A DNA stretch of 51,549 bases from Peptococcaceae bacterium UBA2264 (GTDB taxonomy: Bacteria > Bacillota > Desulfitobacteriia > Desulfitobacteriales > Desulfitobacteriaceae): contig DDXI01000068.1 in assembly GCA_002347475.1 (NCBI GenBank), positions 1-51,549 on the forward strand, in the 5' to 3' direction. Numbering within the stretch: position 1 is the stretch's first letter; each line of letters begins with the position of its first letter. Below, in pieces: positions 9,248 through 16,847 of the stretch. The notes below the pieces were generated by a model. It was not told where the DNA came from, made no database searches, and saw nothing but the letters and a program-made list of their open reading frames with translations. A program made the translations under genes and the position numbers.

Positions 9248-9961
9248 ATGAACCTGCATAAACTCATTCTGACGAATAATGCCTGCTATAAGGCAGGCAG
9301 AACCATCACACCGAAAGGCATCATGGTGCATTCCACCGGGGCGAACAATCCGAACCTGAAACGCTATGTCGGACCTGACGACGGACTGCTCGGCAAGAAC
9401 CAGTACAACAACCACTGGAATCAGGACAAACCGGACGGCCGGCAGGTCTGCGTCCACGGCTTCATCGGCAAGCTGGTAGACGGAAGCATCGCTACTTATC
9501 AGACGCTCCCTTGGAACCACAGGGGCTGGCATGCAGGCGGTTCCGCCAACGATACACATATCGGTTTTGAAATCTGCGAGGATGGTCTGACGGACGCCTC
9601 GTATTTTTCTGCCGTTTACAAAGAAGCCGTTGAGCTATGTACTTATCTCTGCAAGCAATACGGACTCACCGAGGAGAATATCATCTGCCACAGCGAGGGA
9701 GCTACCCTCGGCATTGCCAGCATCCATAGTGATGTGATGCATTGGTTTCCCAAGCACGGTAAAAGTATGGATACCTTCCGTGCAGAGGTTGGGAAGCTGC
9801 TCGCGGCATCCACTAGCGCTACTACCGAGCCAGCTTCGACTGCATCGAAAACCATTTATCGTGTTCAGGTTGGAGCTTACTCCATCAAAGCAAATGCCGA
9901 CACAATGCTCGCCAAAGTAAAAGCCGCCGGATTCACTGACACTTTCATCAAAACTGAATAG
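9248..9961 (+). CDS. N-acetylmuramoyl-L-alanine amidase endolysin with C-terminal SPOR-like domain
   Basis: The 237-residue product begins with an amidase_2 fold: KGIMVHSTGA carries the first zinc-binding His, HIGFEICEDG the central motif, and VMHWFPKHGKSM the C-terminal zinc region. The enzyme cuts the amide bond between muramic acid and L-Ala in peptidoglycan. A Ser/Thr/Ala linker (about 185-198) leads to YRVQVGAYSIKANADTML, the first half of a SPOR repeat that binds denuded glycan. The SPOR part stops at about 37 residues, so the domain is minimal or shortened. There is no signal peptide, which fits holin-dependent export. Confidence 0.9.
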   Translation: MNLHKLILTNNACYKAGRTITPKGIMVHSTGANNPNLKRYVGPDDGLLGKNQYNNHWNQDKPDGRQVCVHGFIGKLVDGSIATYQTLPWNHRGWHAGGSANDTHIGFEICEDGLTDASYFSAVYKEAVELCTYLCKQYGLTEENIICHSEGATLGIASIHSDVMHWFPKHGKSMDTFRAEVGKLLAASTSATTEPASTASKTIYRVQVGAYSIKANADTMLAKVKAAGFTDTFIKTE

Positions 9962-9985
9962 AGAAGTAATTTTATCTACGGATTT

Positions 9986-10030
9986 ACTCCCCTCGCTGTC
10001 CTTTTGGAAGTGAGGGGAGTTTTCTTTTTT
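9986..10030 (+). terminator. Strong intrinsic terminator after endolysin
   Basis: ACTCCCCTC (9986-9994) pairs perfectly with GAGGGGAGT (10012-10020) around a 17-base loop, followed by TTTCTTTTTT. It ends the lysis cassette and insulates the recombination module. Confidence 0.85.
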
Positions 10031-10064
10031 CTCCTCATTGAGATTCAGGGAGGAGGAACAGAAC

Positions 10065-10277
10065 ATGCCAAACATTAATGCCGCAACGCCGGAAAGCATT
10101 TGTGCGAGAATTCCTGTTTCACAGGAGCAATTGCAATGTGAAATGGATTATATAAGAGCGCAGCGGATACTCGATTCCATGCTTCAAAAGGGACATATTT
10201 CTTTGTCGGAATTCAATAAAATCACCCTACTGAACCGCCAGTCTTTCTCACCCGCGTTGGCACAGATAATGCCATAA
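10065..10277 (+). CDS. Small conserved SHOCT-like protein of the recombinase module
   Basis: The ATG at 10065 is chosen for the GGAGGAGGAA 6-14 bases before it; the frame extends upstream without a good site. The 70-residue product contains QRILDSMLQKGHISLSEFNKI, a short helix-turn-helix-like amphipathic unit resembling SHOCT domains, then LLNRQSFSPALAQIMP. Genes of this kind are found, to my knowledge, in front of paired serine recombinases in Clostridia. It lies between a terminator and the recombinase genes, so it probably belongs to the recombination unit. Its function is unknown. Confidence 0.7.
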   Translation: MPNINAATPESICARIPVSQEQLQCEMDYIRAQRILDSMLQKGHISLSEFNKITLLNRQSFSPALAQIMP

Positions 10278-10288
10278 AACCGTTGATA

Positions 10289-10307
10289 TAACTCTGCTTC
10301 AGAGTTA
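10289..10307. promoter_or_regulatory. Perfect 8-bp inverted repeat before the recombinase operon
   Basis: TAACTCTG at 10289-10296 and CAGAGTTA at 10300-10307 form a perfect palindrome with a 3-base centre, 30 bases before the TTG start of the first recombinase. It could be an operator, a recombinase-binding site or a hairpin limiting translation. There is no T-run, so it is not an intrinsic terminator. Confidence 0.4.
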
Positions 10308-10337
10308 ATATGTGACACTGACCAAGGAGGTGAAAAT

Positions 10338-11900
10338 TTGAAAAAGGTTACGAAAATTGCTCCAACCACCCGGCCTACTGCAGAACAATCCCAGCTGCGT
10401 GTCGCCGCCTACGCACGTGTTTCGACCGACAGCGATGAGCAGCTGGTCAGCCTTGAAACCCAGAAAAACCATTACGAATCCTACATCAAGGCCAATCCAG
10501 AATGGGAGTTTGCGGGGCTTTACTATGACGAGGGCATAACGGGCACCAAAAAGGAAAAAAGGCCCGAGCTGCTTCGGATGATTGCCGATTGCGAACAAAG
10601 CAAAATCGACCTCATCGTCACAAAGTCGATCAGCCGATTTGCCCGAAACACCATGGATTGTCTGGGTTTGGTCCGAAAACTGACCAAGCTTGGCATTTCT
10701 GTGTATTTTGAAAGTGAGAACATCAACACCGGGTCAATGGAAAGTGAACTCATGCTGTCGATCCTGAGTGGACTGGCCGAGGGTGAATCTGCGTCCATCG
10801 CTGAGAACAACAAATGGTCCATACAGCGACGCTTTCAAAATGGTACTTATAAAATCGGCTGTTCGCCCTATGGCTACGATGCCGTAGATGGAGAACTGAT
10901 TGTGAATGAACAGCAGGCTGAAATTGTCCGGTTTATATTTTCTGAGATTCTGTCTGGGAAAAGCCTTCACAAAATTGCGGATGCTCTCAATCAACGCAAC
11001 ATTCCATCTAAAAAAGGTGGTCGATGGAAGGCTAATGCCCTTCGAAATATGGTCGTAAACGAGAAGTACATCGGCGATGCCCTCTTTCAAAAGACCTATA
11101 GCGATAGCCAGTTCAACAGGCATAAGAACGATGGCGAAAAAGAGCAATATCTGATTCGCGATCATCATGAGCCGATTATCAGCCGTGAGGATTTTGAGAC
11201 GGTTCAGAAAGTCATTGAGCAGCGCGGTAAGGAAAAAGGCGTAGAAAAGTACAGCGAGAAATACCAGAAACGATATCCCTTTTCCGGGAAAATCATCTGC
11301 GGCCAATGCGGTGATACTTTTAAGCGTCGTACACATTCCAGCGGGAGAAAATACATCGCGTGGTGCTGCTCGACTCATATTGAAAGCATCGAAAAATGTT
11401 CTATGAAATACATCCCGGATTCCGATTTTGAGTATGCCTTTATTACGATGATGAACAAGCTTATTTTTAGCCATCAATTCGTACTTAAGCCTTTACTGAT
11501 TGGCCTGCGCGGAGTAAATACAGACGATAGCCTCATAAGCATTCAAGACATTGATAAAAAGCTGGAGGAAAACGCTGAACAACAAAATGTACTGGTCAAC
11601 CTAATGGCCAAAGGCTATCTCGACCGCCCAGTTTATAAGAAAAGCAGTAACAATTTACTACAGGAAGCTGATCGACTGCAACGCCAAAAAGAGTCCATCA
11701 ACCGCTTACTACAGAACGGGAACCAGCATTTGAGCGAAGTGAGCGCCCTGCTGCAATATGCCACAAAAGCAACCATGGTTAAGCGCTTTGATGAAGATGT
11801 TTTCAAGACTTTTGTGAACCGGATTATTGTTTATTCACGGACTGAGATTGGCTTTGAACTGAAATGTGGCATTACCCTGAAAGAAAGGCTGGTGTCATAA
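10338..11900 (+). CDS. Large serine recombinase (site-specific integrase), first of two
   Basis: The 520-residue protein starts at TTG 10338 after AAGGAGGTGA. The N-terminal resolvase domain has the nucleophile Ser29 in YARVSTDSDEQ, then KSISRFARNTMD and ENINTGS. A Recombinase (PF07508-type) domain follows (SPYGYDAVDG to HHEPIISREDFE, about residues 175-290), then a zinc ribbon beginning CGQCG near residue 321 and a C-terminal coiled coil (about 400-470). This is the full architecture of phage-type serine integrases, which recombine short attP and attB sites through a 5'-phosphoserine intermediate. The stop abuts the next ATG. Confidence 0.93.
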   Translation: MKKVTKIAPTTRPTAEQSQLRVAAYARVSTDSDEQLVSLETQKNHYESYIKANPEWEFAGLYYDEGITGTKKEKRPELLRMIADCEQSKIDLIVTKSISRFARNTMDCLGLVRKLTKLGISVYFESENINTGSMESELMLSILSGLAEGESASIAENNKWSIQRRFQNGTYKIGCSPYGYDAVDGELIVNEQQAEIVRFIFSEILSGKSLHKIADALNQRNIPSKKGGRWKANALRNMVVNEKYIGDALFQKTYSDSQFNRHKNDGEKEQYLIRDHHEPIISREDFETVQKVIEQRGKEKGVEKYSEKYQKRYPFSGKIICGQCGDTFKRRTHSSGRKYIAWCCSTHIESIEKCSMKYIPDSDFEYAFITMMNKLIFSHQFVLKPLLIGLRGVNTDDSLISIQDIDKKLEENAEQQNVLVNLMAKGYLDRPVYKKSSNNLLQEADRLQRQKESINRLLQNGNQHLSEVSALLQYATKATMVKRFDEDVFKTFVNRIIVYSRTEIGFELKCGITLKERLVS

Positions 11901-12323
11901 ATGAGCCACACCCCATTTGGATATCGGATAATAAACGGCAAAGCCGTAATCGATGAGATTGCCGCTGAGCAGATAAAGGCCCTATTCCTCGCTTATTTAA
12001 ACGGTGATTCCTTAGCGTATGCTGCACAAAAGGCTGGAATCCTAATCTCCCATGCAGTCATCGGAAAGATGCTCCGAAATGTCCGCTACCTAGGCGACGA
12101 TTACTATCCGGCAATTATAGAACCGGACATTTTTGAGTCAACCGAAAAGGAACGCATTAGGCGAGCTGAAAAACTCGGCCGAATCTTTGAACCAAAAGAA
12201 AATATTGAGGTCGTTTATCCTTTAACCTTCCATATCAAAGAAGGTAATGAGCAGTTCGACGACCCCTTCCAGCAAGCAGAATACGCCTACAGCCTGATCG
12301 AAAGAGAGGTGCAAAATGACTGA
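11901..12323 (+). CDS. Stand-alone recombinase DNA-binding domain protein (no catalytic domain)
   Basis: The 140-residue protein starts directly after the previous stop. It begins HTPFGYRIINGKAVIDE, then has QIKALFLAYLNGDSLAYAAQKAG, IGKMLRNVRYLGDDYYPAIIEPDIFES: the order of motifs of the Recombinase DNA-binding domain of large serine recombinases. There is no resolvase domain, no nucleophilic Ser, no zinc ribbon and no C-terminal coiled coil. The frame is intact with its own start, so it is not simply a decayed fragment. It overlaps the next recombinase by 8 bases. A role as site-recognition or directionality partner is inference. Confidence 0.85.
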   Translation: MSHTPFGYRIINGKAVIDEIAAEQIKALFLAYLNGDSLAYAAQKAGILISHAVIGKMLRNVRYLGDDYYPAIIEPDIFESTEKERIRRAEKLGRIFEPKENIEVVYPLTFHIKEGNEQFDDPFQQAEYAYSLIEREVQND

Positions 12324-13890
12324 AGCAAAAATGAGTGTCACCGTACTCCCAGCCAGAAAACAAGCCCGTGGCAAAAATGACGATGAAGAAAAAGCAAAAC
12401 TCCGTGTAGCCGCCTACTGCCGCGTTTCCACGGATAGTGACGAGCAAGCCACCAGCTATGAAGCGCAGATAGAACACTACACGGCCTACATCAATGGCCA
12501 CCCGGACTGGCAACTGGCCGGAATTTATGCGGATGACGGCATCTCCGGTACTAACACCAAGAAGCGAGAGGAATTCAACCGCATGATCGATGAGTGCATG
12601 GCCGGTAATATCGACATGGTCATTACCAAGTCCATCAGCCGGTTTGCACGTAACACGCTGGACTGCCTGAAATATATCCGGCAGCTGAAAGAAAAAAGCA
12701 TCCCCGTCTACTTTGAGAAAGAAAACATCAATTCCATGGATTCCAAAGGCGAGGTCATGCTCACCATTATGGCATCCCTTGCCCAGCAGGAGAGCCAATC
12801 TTTGAGTCAGAACGTGAAGCTGGGTCTGCAATACCGCTACCAGCAAGGTGAAATTCAGGTCAACTGCAACCGCTTTCTTGGGTTTGCCAGGGATGAAAAT
12901 AAGCGCTTGATCATTGTCCCAGAGGAAGCTAAAATCATAAAACGTATCTACCGGGAATACCTTGAGGGAGCCAGTATGTTGAAAATCGCCCGTGGCCTTG
13001 AAGCAGATGGGATTCTGACCGGAGCAGGCAATGAAAAATGGCATACCAGCAACATCAACCAGATTTTGCGAAATGAAAAGTATATCGGCGATGCTCTCCT
13101 GCAAAAAACATATACCACGGACTTCCTCACGAAGACGCGAGTAAAGAACCATGGCATTGTTCCGCAGTATTATGTGGAAAACAGCCATGAGGCAATCATC
13201 CCTCGAGAAATTTTCATGCAGGTGCAGGAGGAGCTCATCCGTCGCCGCATCGTTCATACCAGCCCGAACGGGAAGAATAGAACCTTCAGCAGTATTCACT
13301 GCTTCTCTAACATGATTATTTGCGGAGGCTGCGGAGAGTTTTACCGCAGGATTCATTGGAACAACCGAGGTAAAAAGTCAGTTGTTTGGCGCTGCATCAG
13401 CAGATTAGAAAATACCGGACTTTACTGCGACGCCCGAACGATCCTGGAAAGCACAATCGAACAAGTACTGGTCACTGCAATCAATCAGACGCTCTGCGAC
13501 AAGGACTCCTTCCTTGTCACTCTGCAGAATAACATCGAAGCCGTCTTAACACACGGAAATGATCATACTCTGGCAAGCATCGACACGCGACTGTCGGAAC
13601 TGCAAGCCGAGCTTTTAAAACTGGCCAGCTCCAGAACCGATTATGAAAAAGTTGGCGATGAAATTTACCGTCTTCGCGAGGAAAAGCAGAAGCTTCAGCT
13701 GGAAAGCGCTGGACGGGATGATCTAAAAAAACGTATTTCCGACATGAGTACATTCCTAGAGGAACAGCCCACCGCCATTACAGAATATTACGAGCAGCTT
13801 GTCCGGCGGTTGATTGAAAAGGTTACTGTTTTTGAGGATAAGTTTACTGTGGAATTCAAGTCCGGTGTTGCGGTGGATGTGGAGGGGTAA
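12316..13890 (+). CDS. Large serine recombinase (site-specific integrase), second of two
   Basis: The 524-residue protein has nucleophile Ser38 in YCRVSTDSDEQ, KSISRFARNTLDCLK and ENINSMDSKGE in the resolvase domain. The Recombinase domain covers about 185-310, a zinc ribbon starts CGGCG near residue 335 with distal RCISRLENTGLYC, and a coiled coil (about 415-500) ends the protein. It is clearly related to the first recombinase but diverged, so this is an ancient pair rather than a recent duplication. Its start overlaps the preceding gene and is preceded by AGAGAGGTG, so the three recombinase genes are translationally coupled. Confidence 0.93.
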   Translation: MTEAKMSVTVLPARKQARGKNDDEEKAKLRVAAYCRVSTDSDEQATSYEAQIEHYTAYINGHPDWQLAGIYADDGISGTNTKKREEFNRMIDECMAGNIDMVITKSISRFARNTLDCLKYIRQLKEKSIPVYFEKENINSMDSKGEVMLTIMASLAQQESQSLSQNVKLGLQYRYQQGEIQVNCNRFLGFARDENKRLIIVPEEAKIIKRIYREYLEGASMLKIARGLEADGILTGAGNEKWHTSNINQILRNEKYIGDALLQKTYTTDFLTKTRVKNHGIVPQYYVENSHEAIIPREIFMQVQEELIRRRIVHTSPNGKNRTFSSIHCFSNMIICGGCGEFYRRIHWNNRGKKSVVWRCISRLENTGLYCDARTILESTIEQVLVTAINQTLCDKDSFLVTLQNNIEAVLTHGNDHTLASIDTRLSELQAELLKLASSRTDYEKVGDEIYRLREEKQKLQLESAGRDDLKKRISDMSTFLEEQPTAITEYYEQLVRRLIEKVTVFEDKFTVEFKSGVAVDVEG

Positions 13891-13976
13891 CGTGTTGAGT
13901 AAGGTACTTTACGCAAAATTGGTGTATAGTGCCTTTTTCTTTATTTATATTCAGAAAGCATTGTGCTTTAAAAGGG

Positions 13977-15197
13977 TTATGTACGGCAATTAGAAAAATG
14001 TATCAAACCCTTAGTTACCCCTTTTTCTTTATTTTGATTACACGGTTCCAATTTAAGATAATCTAAAATATTATTCATCGTTTCAAACATCGTATAGATT
14101 GGGGCTGCATATTCTTCCACTGGTGCTTCTGATTTAAATCTATATTTCGTGACGAATCCAATAGTCAAGTTATGCTCCACATTAGTTTTACATTCCAGCA
14201 AAGCCTTGGATATACCTGTTTTTTTAAATACATTAATATGTGGCAAGGCGGGCGAAATTTTTGAAAGCAGCATTACATCTTTTCTAAAATAGAGCCCACT
14301 TTCTAATTCATCATAATTTTTTATGCTTTCCAAGTAAAAACTGTTATAATCCATGAAATTATAAATACAGTTATTATCTATTCCTAAACACTCAAACTGT
14401 TTATAATTGGTTAACTCATTTATTGTTTGATATTTTCGCAGAGAGTCTATTAGTCTTATGGAATTGTAAATTAGAAATCGATTCCCAGAAGGATATAGCA
14501 AATTGATGTTTTTTTCTACATTAGATATTATTTCAGAATAGTCCGTTTTGACTTGAAACACATCAAAAACATTGCCTTTTAATCTCTTACTTATTTCTTC
14601 TACAGTAACGTTTTTAAAATCAAATGTATATTCAAGGACTTCAGTTCCGTATATAATCCGCAACAAGTTATTATACAGTATATTCATTTCCTCTAAAATA
14701 TCTTTTACTAAGTATTGCTTGTAAAATCTTTGATTGGTTGCATCTATCATTGCACAACTAATCCATTCAGATAAATCTTTATAAAAATTATTGTTTTTGA
14801 TATCAAAGGTTGAGATTCTTTTATGATTAATATCAAAGGCTAATTTATCAATATTACTTGCTTTTGATACTAATAATATCGTGCGAGTTTCACCAAGTAA
14901 GGCCATTGCTATACCGGCTTCATACATTACATTAGGATTTGAAACCTGAGAATCATTTTTAAGTATTGCTATATGTGATAAATCTCCAATGAATACATCG
15001 CTATCTGAGATTTGGCTCCAAATTTTTTCTATAATATCGGGAGAGCCGGACTCATCTTGAGTAGGTGCATAAATAATATCTAAATCTAATTGTTTTGTCT
15101 TTAACAAATGCTTTTTAGATTCAGATAGCTGTTTTTTGACAAATCGTGCTATATCACTTTCTTGACTTTGCCATGCTAAAAATATTTTTCCTTTCAT
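13977..15197 (-). CDS. TIR-like (predicted nucleotide-binding) protein, probable defence effector
   Basis: The 406-residue protein opens KGKIFLAWQSQESD, with DIIYAPTQDESGSPDIIEKIW, SDVFIGDLSHI and NPNVMYEAGIAMALLG in the first 105 residues. This is the motif series of TIR-like predicted nucleotide-binding domains (CAP12/PCTIR-type), in which the Glu of YEAGIA is the likely catalytic residue; TIR relatives act on NAD+ or cyclic nucleotides. Residues about 150-400 have no domain I recognise and may be the sensor. The gene is markedly AT-rich compared with the phage genes, faces the other way and sits just inside the element boundary, as accessory cargo often does. The function as anti-phage effector is inference. 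Confidence 0.7.
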   Translation of the reverse strand: MKGKIFLAWQSQESDIARFVKKQLSESKKHLLKTKQLDLDIIYAPTQDESGSPDIIEKIWSQISDSDVFIGDLSHIAILKNDSQVSNPNVMYEAGIAMALLGETRTILLVSKASNIDKLAFDINHKRISTFDIKNNNFYKDLSEWISCAMIDATNQRFYKQYLVKDILEEMNILYNNLLRIIYGTEVLEYTFDFKNVTVEEISKRLKGNVFDVFQVKTDYSEIISNVEKNINLLYPSGNRFLIYNSIRLIDSLRKYQTINELTNYKQFECLGIDNNCIYNFMDYNSFYLESIKNYDELESGLYFRKDVMLLSKISPALPHINVFKKTGISKALLECKTNVEHNLTIGFVTKYRFKSEAPVEEYAAPIYTMFETMNNILDYLKLEPCNQNKEKGVTKGLIHFSNCRT

Positions 15198-15267
15198 TCC
15201 CCTGTTTCCTCTCTGCGTTTGAATTTACACATCCAAACTGTACACTCATGTCTACCCAAATCAAAAA

Positions 15268-15396
15268 ACATCTAAATCGACCACTACGCGAGCACAAAAA
15301 ACCCAAAACATCTATATTGACCACTCACTAACCACTGACATCTAAATCGCTCTGTCACAAGGATAAAGGCTTGTTTAGATATGTTCCCACGAAGCA
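15268..15396. repeat. Element A right-end array: three 18-bp repeats and a conserved 17-mer
   Basis: ACATCTAAATCGACCACT occurs at 15268-15285, a variant (ACATCTATATTGACCACT) at 15308-15325 and a weaker one at 15338-15355, giving start-to-start distances of 40 and 30. TATGTTCCCACGAAGCA follows at 15380-15396. The same arrangement, with the same spacing and the same distance to the att core, recurs at 17972-18100. The rest of the 480-bp gap 15198-15677 holds the att sequence and no gene I can support. Confidence 0.8.
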
Positions 15397-15483
15397 AAAA
15401 ATCTTAATTTTATGGTTCAGATTTTTGACCCTCAAAACACACAAATGGCTTGAATACTGGGCTTTCTACGCCCCTACTCTTTC

Positions 15484-15515
15484 ACCCTCGACATCAATAC
15501 TACCGTCTCAACGTG
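15484..15515. other. Attachment-site-like sequence (junction of elements A and B), with detached rlmD C-terminus
   Basis: These 32 bases match 18187-18218 at 30 positions, including a 23-base identical core (15493-15515 and 18196-18218). On the minus strand the region 15515-15474 reads HVETVVLMSRVKE then TAG, the conserved C-terminus of RlmD/RumA-type methyltransferases without the rest of the gene. This fits an att site formed when an element integrated into the 3' end of that gene and carried a replacement end. Confidence 0.8.
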
Positions 15516-15677
15516 AGATAGAGTGACTAATTTAGATGTCATGTTTTCCGGCTTCCAAAATCCTCGCAAAGCCCGCAAAACAGCCATTTGCAGTGCTTTC
15601 AAAAATCAATTTTCTTTGACATCAATCCTGAACTTGCATCATAGGGTCGGGAGCGTTGTATTGATGTCGCCTTTTTC

Positions 15678-16778
15678 TCATATATGAATCACCCTTGGCC
15701 GTTTCTTCCAATCGCTAAGCTCTAGTGTCCAATACCTCGCCCATTCCTTCATATCCTGATATTCCGGATGATTAGGATTCAGGATGATTTCGCGGAAGTT
15801 CGCAAACCCTCCAACTCCGCCCACATCCTCCGGTGGCGTTTGCCCACTTGCCTCCAGCAGATAAGGAGATTCCTTATCATGCTCTTCGATCACACGAATA
15901 AGTTGAATATCATGCTCCCAGTTATCCCCCATATCATATGTATAAAGCAACTGCTTGTACTTTGGTAAGAATTCGGATAAGGTATGCCGCTCCATTAAAA
16001 TAGCATCTTTATCGTATCCCAGATCTTCCTCGGAAGATACAATTCTGGCAACCGGCTTACGCTTACTATCACTGAAAATGGCAAAGTCATAAAGGTGACA
16101 GTTTTCCCATCCATACACAGACTGCAGCACCTTATGTAATTGAGAGAATTCAATGTCAGCGGGAACAATAAGCCTCCGCTCCGCCTTATATGCTTCCAGA
16201 TCAAGTGTGACCAGCAATTCAAAAGCCCGGTACTTATAGGGCTGCCTTCCTGTAAGCTCGGAAAGTGCGTTAATCATCTCTTGGGAAGGGGTGAACCCAT
16301 TGTTCGAGCTGCCGGAACAATCAACATAACGGTAATTTGCGGAAGCTCCAACCGTGTCGTTGAACATTTTCGCGATGCCATTATATTCTCTTCCAACATA
16401 GAAAGCGCACTCTAATCCCGCTTTCGTCACCCAGGATGCAGTTTGTCTGTTGCTATTTTTGACAAACTCCGCTTCGCCTGCCAACCGCATATATTCACTC
16501 ACCATCTCAGGATTTAGATTCATCGAAAGAAGCGTGTTTGAAATGGCAGCCGTCATCATTTCTGCAACATTTTTCAGATCTTTCCGTTTGACTTGATAAA
16601 TCGCAACGTTAAAACGTGTGGTATTGTTCACCAAGACAAGCATATCCTCTGATCTGCGATTGTCCCAGACCTTTGTCCAATTTGCCGTCCATGAGAATAA
16701 CGGATTGATGGTTTCGTCAATAGCAGGAAGCTTTAATTCCAAAGCATCTGCTAACTTTTTCGTCAATGCAATTTGCAT
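15678..16778 (-). CDS. pRiA4b ORF-3-like protein with DUF6933-like N-terminus
   Basis: The ATG at 16778 is preferred to the GTG at 16787 because GGAAGGGAG lies 8 bases before it; the product has 366 residues. Residues about 1-170 (MQIALTKKLADALELKLP, FSWTANWTKVWDNRR) resemble DUF6933-type domains. The C-terminal half (FELLVTLDLEAYKAERRLIV, LLYTYDMGDNWEHDIQLI, PPEDVGGVGGFANF) is a PRiA4_ORF3 domain with its hallmark YDMGDNWEH motif. The biochemical function of the family is not established; it is often found near transposase or recombinase genes. It follows the recombinase in the same direction. Confidence 0.8.
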   Translation of the reverse strand: MQIALTKKLADALELKLPAIDETINPLFSWTANWTKVWDNRRSEDMLVLVNNTTRFNVAIYQVKRKDLKNVAEMMTAAISNTLLSMNLNPEMVSEYMRLAGEAEFVKNSNRQTASWVTKAGLECAFYVGREYNGIAKMFNDTVGASANYRYVDCSGSSNNGFTPSQEMINALSELTGRQPYKYRAFELLVTLDLEAYKAERRLIVPADIEFSQLHKVLQSVYGWENCHLYDFAIFSDSKRKPVARIVSSEEDLGYDKDAILMERHTLSEFLPKYKQLLYTYDMGDNWEHDIQLIRVIEEHDKESPYLLEASGQTPPEDVGGVGGFANFREIILNPNHPEYQDMKEWARYWTLELSDWKKRPRVIHI

Positions 16779-16847
16779 GATTTGCACTCCCTTCCGGTAA
16801 AAGCAGATCGTTCATCTCATATTACCGAAGTAATAATAGAAATGGGG

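Larger units (their letters stand above)
1..15515. mobile_element. Right part of a prophage / phage-derived element (element A), left end outside window
   Basis: A continuous plus-strand phage tail and lysis module (1-9961) is followed by a serine-recombinase module (10065-13890) and an AT-rich minus-strand TIR-like gene (13977-15197). The right boundary is placed at 15515, the end of a 32-bp att-like sequence that recurs (30 of 32 positions) at 18187-18218 in the 3' end of the chromosomal rRNA methyltransferase gene. No repressor or antirepressor is visible in this part. Packaging and head genes, if present, lie left of the window. Tail genes and recombinases are seen directly; membership of all of 1-15515 in one element is inference from continuity. 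Confidence 0.8.

Noticed and set aside
11901..12323. 140-residue recombinase-domain gene considered as a pseudogene fragment
   Set aside because: It has its own start, an intact frame and tight coupling with both neighbours, so it is treated as a real gene.
15198..15677. Repeats considered as a CRISPR array
   Set aside because: Only three imperfect copies at uneven 40/30 spacing, with the identical layout at a second element end and no cas genes; they are element-end repeats.
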